This document shows, piece after piece, positions 9,102 through 16,219 of a DNA stretch of 18,017 nt (positions are counted from its first letter, which is position 1; every line of letters begins with the position of its first letter). Both the position numbers and the translations under genes were made by a program. The DNA comes from CAZALT01 sp964485515 (GTDB taxonomy: Bacteria > Actinomycetota > Acidimicrobiia > Acidimicrobiales > Acidimicrobilacustridaceae): the NCBI GenBank assembly GCA_964485515.1, contig CAZALT010000065.1, positions 1 to 18,017 of the forward strand. Direction: 5' to 3'. The notes below the pieces were generated by a model. The model was not told the origin of the DNA. It worked only from the letters and a program-made list of their open reading frames with translations, and did no database searches.

Positions 9102-9368
9102 ATGACCGTCATCGAGCCCGAACAGCCGCCGCGTGGCAATGCGAAGGTCGTCTACCTCGGACCGGTCGCGCCCCATTGGGAGGTGCGGTCCGACATGGGA
9201 GACCGTGCGCTCATCGACGGATTCCGCGACCGCGTCATGGCACGCCTCCTCTTGCTGCCCCCGCACGATCCTCAGTTCCGCCGCAACCGCGAGCGGGTCG
9301 CCCGTGACGCGGAGCGCGAGGGCATCATCCTCGAGTGGGACCTCGGTCTCCCCGAAGACGCCGCCTGA
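9102..9368 (+). CDS. Conserved-looking small protein of unknown function (88 aa)
   Basis: I do not recognise a family. The 88-residue product is soluble, without signal peptide or membrane helix. It has a hydrophobic strand-like start (AKVVYLGPVAPHWEV), a central segment likely to be helical (LIDGFRDRVMARLLLLP) and an Arg/Glu-rich helix (FRRNRERVARDAEREG) before an acidic end. Support for being real: an AGGGGA ribosome-binding site about 9-10 nt before the ATG, a TAAGGT -10 candidate at 9050-9055 about 50 nt upstream, codon use like the neighbours, and no competing frame. It lies between the protease gene and ppk1, in the same direction. Its role is unknown. Confidence 0.7.
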   Translation: MTVIEPEQPPRGNAKVVYLGPVAPHWEVRSDMGDRALIDGFRDRVMARLLLLPPHDPQFRRNRERVARDAEREGIILEWDLGLPEDAA

Positions 9369-9422
9369 CGATCTGACCGCCGGGTCCCCTGGTCGGCCCA
9401 CCGCCTGGCCGAAGTCGCACGA

Positions 9423-9452
9423 CAGCCGACACCAGCCGACATCAGCCGACAT
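9423..9452 (+). repeat. Three 10-bp tandem repeats upstream of the ppk1 promoter
   Basis: CAGCCGACAC, CAGCCGACAT and CAGCCGACAT follow one another at 9423, 9433 and 9443, ending 5 nt before the -35-like GAACAC of ppk1. A 10-bp period places each unit on the same face of the helix, as for activator arrays. The unit lacks the TCACC core of the pstS box, so if a regulator binds here it need not be the same one. Confidence 0.6.
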
Positions 9453-9457
9453 CACGG

Positions 9458-9486
9458 GAACACGGCGAAACGGTCGACACTAGGGT
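9458..9486 (+). promoter_or_regulatory. Leaderless promoter of ppk1
   Basis: TAGGGT at 9481-9486 lies 6 nt before the ATG at 9493 and GAACAC at 9458-9463 lies upstream with a 17-nt spacer. No ribosome-binding site is present before the ATG, which supports a transcript starting at or next to the start codon. Confidence 0.6.
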
Positions 9487-9492
9487 TGGGCC

Positions 9493-11688
9493 ATGACCGA
9501 GGCCGCCCCCACCTCAACCGATCCCCCCACGATCGACCCGACGTCGGACGGGGAAGCGGTCGGTGAGATCGTGCCTCGACCCGGTCCCATCGGCCTGCCG
9601 GCCGAGGTCCTCGACGGGGTCGCGCTGGCCGGTGTCCCCGAGCGCTTCATCAACCGTGAGCTGTCGTGGCTCGACTTCAACGCCCGGGTCCTCGCCCTGG
9701 CCGAGAACCCGCTCGTACCGCTGCTCGAGCGGGCGAAGTTCCTCGCCATCTTCAGCAGCAACCTCGACGAGTTCTTCCAGGTGCGCGTGGCGGGGCTCAA
9801 GGACCAGGTCTTCGCCGGGGTCGGGACCCGCACGCCCGACGGCCGTACGCCCTCGAAGCAGCTCGCCGAGCTGCGTGCCGGCGTGGCCCAGCTGTGCGAG
9901 CGCCAAGAGCGCATCTTCCACGAGCTGATCATCCCGGAGCTGGCCGAGGCGGGACTCGCGTTCAGCGACTACGCCGAGCTCGACGAGGACGACCGCAAGT
10001 ACCTCGACGCCGTCTTCGAGGACCGGATCTTCCCGGTGCTCACCCCGCTCGCGGTCGACCCGGGCCACCCGTTCCCGTACATCTCGGACCTGTCGCTCAA
10101 CCTGGCGGTCATCGTCACCAACCCCGACGACGGGGCGCGACGCTTCGCTCGGGTCAAGGTTCCCGACATCCTTCCCCGCTTCGTGGTCATGCCCGATCAG
10201 GAGCGGTTCGTCACCCTCGAGCAGGTCATCGCCCATCACCTCGAGTCGCTGTTCCCCGGCATGGACACGGGCGCTCACCACACCTTTCGGGTCACCCGCA
10301 ACGCAGATCTCACCCTCGAGGAGGAGGACGCCGACGACCTCCTGGCCGCTGTCGAGGTCGAGCTCCGCCGGCGCCGGTTCGGTCGGGCCGTGCGGCTCGA
10401 GATCGACAGCACCACATCCGACGAGATCCGCGAGCTGCTCCAGCGCGAGCTCGACGTCGAAGACGAGGACGTCTACGCCCACGACGGACCGCTCGACCTC
10501 ACCGGGCTCTGGGCGGTCCACGGCCTCGACCGTCCCGAGCTCAAGGACCCGGTCTGGGTCCCCATCACCGAGGCGCCGTTGGCGAGCCGCGACGAGGACG
10601 GTGTCAGCTTCTTCAACGTGATCCGGTCGGGCGATGTGCTGGTTCACCACCCCTACTCGTCGTTCGCCACCTCGGTGGAGGAGTTCATCCGCCAGGCGGC
10701 GATCGACCCGAAGGTGCTGGCCATCAAGCTCACGCTCTACCGGACGTCGGGCGACAGCTCCATCATCAAGTCGCTCATCCGCGCCGCCGAGGGGGGCAAG
10801 CAGGTGGCGGCGCTCGTGGAGCTCAAGGCCCGGTTCGACGAGCAGTCGAACATCGTGTGGGCGCGCGAGCTGGAGAAGGCTGGCGTGCACGTGGTCTACG
10901 GCCTGGTCGGGCTCAAGATCCACACCAAGACCACCCTCGTCGTGCGGGACGAACCCGACGGCATCCGTCGCTACTGCCACGTCGGCACCGGCAACTACAA
11001 CCCGAAGACAGCCCGTCTCTACGAGGACCTCGGTCTGCTCACCTGCGATCCCGACATCGGCTCCGACCTCACCCAACTCTTCAACCTCATCACCGGGTTC
11101 GCCCGCGACTCCCAGTTCGCCAAGGTGCTCGTCGCGCCCGACGGTCTGCGCACCGGCATCCTCGAGCGGATCGAAGCCGAGTCAGCCCACGGACCGGAGG
11201 GGCGTCTGTCGTTCAAGATGAACAGCCTCGTCGACCCGGAGATGATCGACGCGCTCTACGCCGCTTCGCAGGCCGGCGTGCGCGTCGAGCTGTTCATCCG
11301 AGGCATCTGCTGTCTGCGCCCCGGGGTCCCCGGCCTGTCCGACACCATCTCGGTGCGCTCGATCATCGGGCGCTACCTCGAGCACGCCCGCATCTACCGG
11401 TTCGAGCACGGCGGAGCCCGCCCGGGCGAGGAGCAGGTGGGGCCGAGCTACTACATCGGCAGCGCCGACCTCATGCCCCGCAACCTCGATCGCCGCGTCG
11501 AAGCGGTCGTGCCGGTCGACGCACCCGAGCTCCAGGCCCAGCTCGACGAGATCCTCGACGTGAACCGTGAGGACGACACGCTCGCGTGGGACCTCGGACC
11601 GGACAACCTCTGGCACCACGTTCCCATCCGCGACACGATCGAGACCCATCGGCGGATGCAGGAACTGGCGCTCGAGCGTCGAGCCTGA
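9493..11688 (+). CDS. ppk1: Polyphosphate kinase 1
   Basis: The enzyme reversibly polymerises the terminal phosphate of ATP into inorganic polyphosphate. The 731-residue protein shows the four-domain PPK1 layout: an N-terminal domain beginning with FINRELSWLDFNARVL (about 53-68) and SSNLDEFFQVRVAGL, a head domain, and two phospholipase-D-like catalytic domains. The autophosphorylated histidine is His477 in GLKIHTKTT; the second active-site His is His631 in LEHARIY. The metal/phosphate Arg residues are in LTLYRTSGD and ARFDEQSN. The final domain has YYIGSADLMPRNLDRRVE. A Thr/Pro-rich extension of about 45 residues precedes the conserved start. The ATG at 9493 suits a leaderless promoter. Its stop overlaps the start of the CYTH-CHAD gene (TGATG at 11686-11690), so the two are translationally coupled. 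Full family length and intact residues indicate an active enzyme. Confidence 0.97.
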   Translation: MTEAAPTSTDPPTIDPTSDGEAVGEIVPRPGPIGLPAEVLDGVALAGVPERFINRELSWLDFNARVLALAENPLVPLLERAKFLAIFSSNLDEFFQVRVAGLKDQVFAGVGTRTPDGRTPSKQLAELRAGVAQLCERQERIFHELIIPELAEAGLAFSDYAELDEDDRKYLDAVFEDRIFPVLTPLAVDPGHPFPYISDLSLNLAVIVTNPDDGARRFARVKVPDILPRFVVMPDQERFVTLEQVIAHHLESLFPGMDTGAHHTFRVTRNADLTLEEEDADDLLAAVEVELRRRRFGRAVRLEIDSTTSDEIRELLQRELDVEDEDVYAHDGPLDLTGLWAVHGLDRPELKDPVWVPITEAPLASRDEDGVSFFNVIRSGDVLVHHPYSSFATSVEEFIRQAAIDPKVLAIKLTLYRTSGDSSIIKSLIRAAEGGKQVAALVELKARFDEQSNIVWARELEKAGVHVVYGLVGLKIHTKTTLVVRDEPDGIRRYCHVGTGNYNPKTARLYEDLGLLTCDPDIGSDLTQLFNLITGFARDSQFAKVLVAPDGLRTGILERIEAESAHGPEGRLSFKMNSLVDPEMIDALYAASQAGVRVELFIRGICCLRPGVPGLSDTISVRSIIGRYLEHARIYRFEHGGARPGEEQVGPSYYIGSADLMPRNLDRRVEAVVPVDAPELQAQLDEILDVNREDDTLAWDLGPDNLWHHVPIRDTIETHRRMQELALERRA

Positions 11689-13346
11689 TGGCGCGCGAGG
11701 CGCACGAGTCCCCGTCGGATCCTCTCCCGCCCCCTCCGCCCCCTCCGGGGGGTGGACCGGTGCTCGGCACGGCGGTGGCCGAGGTCGGCGCCCGCGCCAC
11801 CGAACACCTCGAGACCGAGGTGAAGCTGGGGGCGTCGGTCGACTTCGTGGTGCCCGATCTGTCCGAGTCGTTCCCCGATCTCGTGCTGACCGCGGCGCCC
11901 ACGCTCGCCCTCGAGGCGGTGTACTTCGACACCGCCGACCTCGCGCTCACCCGCAGCAAGGTCAGCCTTCGGCACCGCACCGGCGAGGGAGCGGCGCGTT
12001 GGACCCTCAAGCTCCCGAAGGACAAGTCCGGCCCCGTCGACCCCGATGCCGTGGTGGCCGGCACGTTGCGCCGTCGCGAGCTCAACATCATGTCCGACGA
12101 CGGGTCGGCGGTTCCGTCCGTGCTGGCATCGCTGGTCATCGGCTGGACGCGAGGAGATCCGCTGGCGCCGATCGTCACCCTGCGCACCGAACGCCGCCGC
12201 GTCCTGCTCCAGGACCGGGCTTCGGGGGCCGAGATGGGCGAGATCGATGACGACACCGTGCAGGTGCTGCACGGCGACGTCCTCACCGAGACGTTCCGAG
12301 AGATCGAGGTCGAGGTCGACGAGCAGGCGACGAACGACGTCCTCCCCACGGTGGCTGCTGCGCTGCGCTTCGCGGGAGCGACCGAAGCCGACAGCACGTC
12401 CAAGGTGGGTCGGGCGCTCGGTCCTGCCGGCGCGGTTCCAGCCGTGCCGCTGGGGGTCGTCGTCGACCGCGACGCCGACGTCGAAGCGCTCGTGCGGTCG
12501 GCGCTGTCGCGGAGCACCGCGGTCCTGATCGGCGTCGATCATGCGATCCGCCTCGACGACGACCCCGGCGCGGTGCGACGGGCGTCCGCTGCGGTACGGC
12601 GGTTGCGGGCCGATCTCCGCCTGCTGCGCCCCAACCTCGAGGCGGCGGCGGTGGCCCACCTCCGCGAGGAGCTGGCGTGGCTCCAGGCCCAGCTCGGTCG
12701 TGTGCGCCAGCTCGACGTGATCGGCGATCGGGTCCGTGCCGGTCTCGCTCGTCTCGATCCCGAAGATCGTGGTGAGGGTGCGACCCTGCTCGATCACCTC
12801 GCTGCGGTGCGGGCGATGACGCGCACCGCGCTCGTGACCTCGATGTGCACGCCTCGCTACGTCGCCCTCCTGCGGAGCCTGGTCGCCATGTCGGCCGCTC
12901 CTCCCCTCCAGGCCGGTCTCGGGGACCTGCCCGCCACCCGGGTGGCGCGTCGCATCGCCCGTCGCCCGGTGCAACGGATCGGTCGTGAGATCGCGTCGCT
13001 CGAGGCGAGGAGCGACCACCCGACCGACGAGCAGATCCGCGGGCTGCGCCGCCGCGTCCGCAACGCTCGCCTCGGCATCCAGCTCGTCGATCCGCTCTTG
13101 CGGAGATCGGGGCGTCTCGTCCGCTCGCTCGCCGAGGCCCAAGACGAGCTCGGTGTGCTCGCCGACGCCACCGACACCGAGGAGTGGTTGCGGGCGACGG
13201 CCACCGTGTTCGCCAGCCCGTCCCTCTCGTTCGTGGCCGGACAGCTGGCGGCGGGGGAGCGGGCCGACGCGGCGGCGGTTCGGTCGGAGTGGCGTCTCAT
13301 CGTGGGGGGCATCACCCACCCCGCCGACCAGTTCCTGCGACGATGA
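11688..13346 (+). CDS. CYTH-CHAD fusion protein (triphosphate tunnel metalloenzyme fused to polyphosphate-binding domain)
   Basis: This 552-residue protein starts at an ATG overlapping the ppk1 stop. Residues 14-20 are seven consecutive prolines. The CYTH domain (about 39-235) opens with the signature ExExK as E42-T-E44-V-K46 and continues with YFDTADLAL, LRHRTGEG and WTLKLPK, the residues that line a phosphate-binding tunnel; such domains hydrolyse triphosphate or bind nucleotides. The CHAD domain (about 270-550) is predicted helical and Arg-rich; in bacteria CHAD proteins bind polyphosphate granules. Its two canonical His motifs read AVRRASAAVRRLRA and IRGLRRRVRNAR here, so the usual His is Arg at 297 and 451. 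Coupling to ppk1 points to polyphosphate metabolism. Tripolyphosphatase activity is the most likely reaction, but is inference. The Nudix gene follows after 22 nt. Confidence 0.9.
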   Translation: MAREAHESPSDPLPPPPPPPGGGPVLGTAVAEVGARATEHLETEVKLGASVDFVVPDLSESFPDLVLTAAPTLALEAVYFDTADLALTRSKVSLRHRTGEGAARWTLKLPKDKSGPVDPDAVVAGTLRRRELNIMSDDGSAVPSVLASLVIGWTRGDPLAPIVTLRTERRRVLLQDRASGAEMGEIDDDTVQVLHGDVLTETFREIEVEVDEQATNDVLPTVAAALRFAGATEADSTSKVGRALGPAGAVPAVPLGVVVDRDADVEALVRSALSRSTAVLIGVDHAIRLDDDPGAVRRASAAVRRLRADLRLLRPNLEAAAVAHLREELAWLQAQLGRVRQLDVIGDRVRAGLARLDPEDRGEGATLLDHLAAVRAMTRTALVTSMCTPRYVALLRSLVAMSAAPPLQAGLGDLPATRVARRIARRPVQRIGREIASLEARSDHPTDEQIRGLRRRVRNARLGIQLVDPLLRRSGRLVRSLAEAQDELGVLADATDTEEWLRATATVFASPSLSFVAGQLAAGERADAAAVRSEWRLIVGGITHPADQFLRR

Positions 13347-13368
13347 CCCCTGTGGGGAGCTACGGGTT

Positions 13369-13788
13369 GTGACCGAGCGCGTCGAGGCCGCAGGCGGCGT
13401 GGTGTGGAAGGTCGACAAGGACCGTGTGCACGTGCTGCTCGTCCATCGACCCAAGTACGAGGACTGGTCGCTGCCCAAGGGCAAGCTCGACCCCGGTGAG
13501 TCGCACGAGGAAGCGGCGCGGCGCGAGGTCGAGGAAGAGACCGGGTACCGCTGCAAGCTCGGGTCCGAGCTGAAGTCGATCAGCTACCGCGACGCGCGGG
13601 GACGCCCCAAGCGCGTGCGGTACTGGGAGATGACCGTCTCCAAGGGCGAGTTCGCCGTCAACGACGAGGTCGATGAGATCCGGTGGATGTCGGTCGGAGA
13701 CGCCATCGACCGCCTCAGCTATGCCCGCGACGTCCCGGTGCTGCAGTCCTTCAAGGACCTGGTCAAGAAGGACCGCCTCGGCCGTTGA
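13369..13788 (+). CDS. Nudix hydrolase
   Basis: This is a 139-residue single-domain protein. The Nudix box Gx5Ex7REUxEExGU is perfect at residues 38-60 (Gly38, Glu44, Arg52-Glu53, Glu56, Glu57, Gly59), with ligands for the divalent metal. The lead-in EAAGGVVW and HRPKYEDWSLPKGKL resembles MutT1/ApnA-type enzymes that cleave 8-oxo-dGTP or diadenosine polyphosphates. In mycobacteria mutT1 lies beside ppk1, but that protein has an extra C-terminal histidine-phosphatase domain, absent here. Start: GTG at 13369, with GGGGAG (13354-13359) 9 nt upstream. It follows the CYTH-CHAD gene by 22 nt and is probably the last gene of the ppk1 transcript. The substrate is not determined; nucleoside polyphosphates are likely. 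Confidence 0.93.
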   Translation: MTERVEAAGGVVWKVDKDRVHVLLVHRPKYEDWSLPKGKLDPGESHEEAARREVEEETGYRCKLGSELKSISYRDARGRPKRVRYWEMTVSKGEFAVNDEVDEIRWMSVGDAIDRLSYARDVPVLQSFKDLVKKDRLGR

Positions 13789-13838
13789 GCCTCCCGGACC
13801 GGACGCTCGGATGAACGCCAGGAGTCCGACCAGGGGTC

Positions 13839-13893
13839 GTTCACCCAAAAGTCACCTCATGCCAGGAGGTTGTTCACCTTGGACACCTTGGCG
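13839..13893 (+). promoter_or_regulatory. PHO-box-like direct-repeat array upstream of pstS
   Basis: Four units resemble the 11-nt Streptomyces PhoP direct-repeat unit with its GTTCACC core: GTTCACCCAAA (13839-13849), immediately followed by AGTCACCTCAT (13850-13860), then after exactly one unexplained 11-nt unit GTTCACCTTGG (13872-13882), and an overlapping GGACACCTTGG (13881-13891). The first and third are therefore in the same 11-nt register. The array ends on the -35 region of the pstS promoter, as expected for an activator contacting RNA polymerase. Binding by PhoP is inference from known Streptomyces sites. Confidence 0.75.
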
Positions 13894-13915
13894 CGCTACC
13901 TGGAGTCCGTACGGT
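13888..13915 (+). promoter_or_regulatory. Candidate pstS promoter
   Basis: TTGGCG at 13888-13893 and TACGGT at 13910-13915 are separated by 16 nt. The -35 overlaps the last PHO-box repeat. Transcription from near 13922 would give a leader of about 70 nt with a small GTCCG/CGGAC hairpin (13922-13938) before the ribosome-binding site AAAGGAG (13978-13984). The poor -35 fits a promoter that needs an activator. Confidence 0.5.
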
Positions 13916-13993
13916 GCGCGTGTCCGTGATCTGCGGACCTGGTGGACCGTCGCACGCGGTGCACCGAGACGTCCGTCAAAGGAGACACCCTTC

Positions 13994-15127
13994 ATGTCGA
14001 ACACCGCTCCGTCGGTCAAGCCGAAGTCGCGAGTCCTGTGGCTCTCGGCCCTCCTCGTCGTGGTGGCCTTCGTCGCCGCTGCCTGCGGGAGCAGCTCCGA
14101 CGACACCACCGATGGGGGCTCCAGCGATGTCACCGCGGGCAGCGCCGAAGGCGCCGACATCGACTACGCCTCGCTGTCGGGCACGCTCGACGGATCCGGC
14201 GCAACCTTCCCGAAGGGCTTCTACGAGGTCGCCATCGAGGAGTTCGAGGCCGTTGCCTCCGGCGTGACGGTCAACTACGCCGGTGGCGGCTCCGGCAAGG
14301 GCAAGCAGGACCTCGCCGATCAGGTCACCGTGTGGGCCGGCACCGACAGCCTGGTCAAGGACGAGGACCTTGCCGGCTTCAAGGGCGGCGACATCCTCTA
14401 CTTCCCGACGGTCGCTGCCCCGGTGACGATCTCCTACAACCTCGACGGGGTCGAGGAGCTCAACCTCACGCCGAGCGTGCTCGCCCAGATCTTCTCCGGC
14501 GCCATCACCAGCTGGGACGATCCGGTCATCGCCGCCGACAACTCGGGCACCTCGCTCCCGGCCGAGTCCATCACGCTCGCCGTGCGTGCCGACGGCTCGG
14601 GGACGACCTCGAACTTCTCGAAGTACCTCACCGCGGCGGCGCCTGATGACTGGACGCTCGGCTCCAGCGACACGATCCCGTGGACCGGCAACTTCGTCGC
14701 CGGCCAGGGCAGCACCGGTGTGAGCCAGACCATCTCCAGCACACCTGGTGCCATCGGCTACGTGGACCTCTCCGACGCGGTCGCCTCGGGCCTCACCTTC
14801 GCCTCGATCCAAAACGCCGACGGCGAGTTCGTCCAGCCGACGCTCGAAGCGGCCTCCGCCGCGGTCGAGGGTGCAACCCTCGGGGACGACCTCACGCTGA
14901 ACCCGCTCAACGCCGCGGGCGCCGAGTCCTACCCGATCACCGCCGTCACCTACATCCTCGTGTACGCCAACCAGACCGACGCCGGCATCGGTGCGGCCAT
15001 CAAGGGCTGGGTCAACTTCGTGCTGAGCGACGCCCAGGCGTTCGCTCCTGAGGTCGACTTCGCCCCGCTGCCCACTCCGGTGCAAGAAGCGGCCATCGCG
15101 CAGCTCGACAAGATCACGATCCCGTAG
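13994..15127 (+). CDS. pstS: Phosphate ABC transporter substrate-binding lipoprotein PstS
   Basis: PstS captures phosphate outside the membrane and delivers it to PstC/PstA. The 377-residue precursor has a lipoprotein signal: basic KPKSR, a hydrophobic core (VLWLSALLVVVAFVAA) and a lipid-attachment Cys31 followed by a Ser/Asp/Gly-rich linker. The mature domain shows the PstS blocks: GSGATFP near residue 70, YAGGGSGKGKQDL, AVRADGSGTTSNFSKYL, and GAIGYVDLSDA. The phosphate-coordinating Ser/Thr/Asp/Arg environment (GSGAT, RADGSGT) appears intact. The ATG at 13994 is supported by AAAGGAG 9 nt upstream. The gene is first in the pstSCAB cluster and lies behind a PHO-box-like array. Length is normal. 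Confidence 0.96.
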   Translation: MSNTAPSVKPKSRVLWLSALLVVVAFVAAACGSSSDDTTDGGSSDVTAGSAEGADIDYASLSGTLDGSGATFPKGFYEVAIEEFEAVASGVTVNYAGGGSGKGKQDLADQVTVWAGTDSLVKDEDLAGFKGGDILYFPTVAAPVTISYNLDGVEELNLTPSVLAQIFSGAITSWDDPVIAADNSGTSLPAESITLAVRADGSGTTSNFSKYLTAAAPDDWTLGSSDTIPWTGNFVAGQGSTGVSQTISSTPGAIGYVDLSDAVASGLTFASIQNADGEFVQPTLEAASAAVEGATLGDDLTLNPLNAAGAESYPITAVTYILVYANQTDAGIGAAIKGWVNFVLSDAQAFAPEVDFAPLPTPVQEAAIAQLDKITIP

Positions 15128-15146
15128 CACCCGCTCCTGTCCCCGG

Positions 15147-15177
15147 GGGTGGGGCGACCGGTACGGTCGCCCCACCC
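15147..15177 (+). terminator. Perfect 14-bp hairpin between pstS and pstC
   Basis: GGGTGGGGCGACCG (15147-15160) and CGGTCGCCCCACCC (15164-15177) are exact reverse complements with a GTA loop, located 20 nt after the pstS stop and 43 nt before the pstC start. No T tract follows. It could act as a partial terminator or as a 3'-end stabiliser for a pstS-only mRNA, either of which raises PstS over the membrane subunits. The ribosome-binding site of pstC lies outside it. Confidence 0.85.
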
Positions 15178-15219
15178 TCACCCCCCGAGCTCGCCGACCC
15201 GAACCGCAGGGAAGACCGC

Positions 15220-16218
15220 GTGTCAACCTCCACCATCGACATCTCGACCCCATCGGATCCGAAGCCGCCCGGTGGCACCTCGCTGCTCGATCGGAGCAAG
15301 GGTGGACGAGGGGACCAGATCTTCAAGATCGTCGCCCTGCTCGCCGGGCTCATGGTCCTGGCGGTCTTGGCGCTCATCGCCTACTCCACCACCAAGGAGG
15401 CCATGCCGGCCTTCCGGGAGGAAGGCCTCTCGTTCATCACCTCCGACGTCTGGATCCCCAGCGAAGGCAAGTTCGGGGCGCTGGCCTTCATCTACGGCAC
15501 GCTCCTCGCGTCGCTGATCGCGTTGGTCATCGCCGTGCCGGTCAGCCTCGGCATCGCACTCTTCACGACCGAGGTCGCCCCCAAGCGGCTCCGCGGCTGG
15601 GTCGTCTACGTCATGGACCTGCTCGCCGCGATCCCCTCGGTGGTCTACGGGTTCTGGGGTCTTGTGGTCTTCGCCCCGAACGTCCAGCCGATCTACAAGT
15701 CCATCGCCGACGCGACCGACGACATCCCGGTCATCGGGGCCATCTTCGGCGGTTCGGCGAGCGGCAAGAGCTTCATGACCGCCGGCATGATCTTGGCGAT
15801 CATGATCGTGCCGATCATCACATCGCTGTCACGTGAGGTGATCTCCACGGTTCCTTCGGCGCAGCGAGAGGCCGCCTACGGCATGGGCGCCACCCGCTGG
15901 GAGATGCTCCGCTACTCGGTCCTGCCGTGGAGCCGAGGCGGCATCACCGGAGCGGTGATGCTCGGTCTCGGTCGGGCGCTCGGCGAGACGATCGCCGTAG
16001 CTCTCGTGATCGGCTCCGCTCCGCAGATCACGTCGCACATCTTCGAGCCGGGCGATGCCATGGCCGCGGTCATCGCCAACCAGTTCGGCGAGGCGCAGGG
16101 CACCCACCGCGCCGCCCTCATCGGGCTCGGCGTCGTGCTCTTCCTCATCACGATCCTCGTCAACGTCGGTGCCCGGGGCATCGTGAACCGCTTCGACCGG
16201 AAGCTGCAGGCCGCCTGA
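15220..16218 (+). CDS. pstC: Phosphate ABC transporter permease PstC
   Basis: This is a 332-residue inner-membrane permease. After a Ser/Thr/Pro-rich cytoplasmic start comes a membrane helix (about 36-55), a periplasmic loop (EGLSFITSDVWIPSEGKFG, typical of PstC), and the permease core with about five more helices. The cytoplasmic EAA loop that docks on the ATPase is REAAYGMGATRWEMLRYSVLP, followed by GRALGETIAVALVIG. The GTG start at 15220 is preceded by AGGGAAG (15208-15214). The pstC stop and the pstA start are separated by a single nucleotide, so the permease pair is translationally linked. The length is close to E. coli PstC. Confidence 0.95.
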   Translation: MSTSTIDISTPSDPKPPGGTSLLDRSKGGRGDQIFKIVALLAGLMVLAVLALIAYSTTKEAMPAFREEGLSFITSDVWIPSEGKFGALAFIYGTLLASLIALVIAVPVSLGIALFTTEVAPKRLRGWVVYVMDLLAAIPSVVYGFWGLVVFAPNVQPIYKSIADATDDIPVIGAIFGGSASGKSFMTAGMILAIMIVPIITSLSREVISTVPSAQREAAYGMGATRWEMLRYSVLPWSRGGITGAVMLGLGRALGETIAVALVIGSAPQITSHIFEPGDAMAAVIANQFGEAQGTHRAALIGLGVVLFLITILVNVGARGIVNRFDRKLQAA

Positions 16219-16219
16219 C

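Noticed and set aside
9514..11076. Open frame of 520 codons antisense to ppk1
   Set aside because: Same GC-driven artefact; ppk1 on the plus strand has all catalytic residues in frame.
11451..13556. Open frame of 701 codons antisense to ppk1, CYTH-CHAD and Nudix genes
   Set aside because: It spans three real genes on the other strand, with low-complexity Arg/His/Asp-rich product and no family resemblance.
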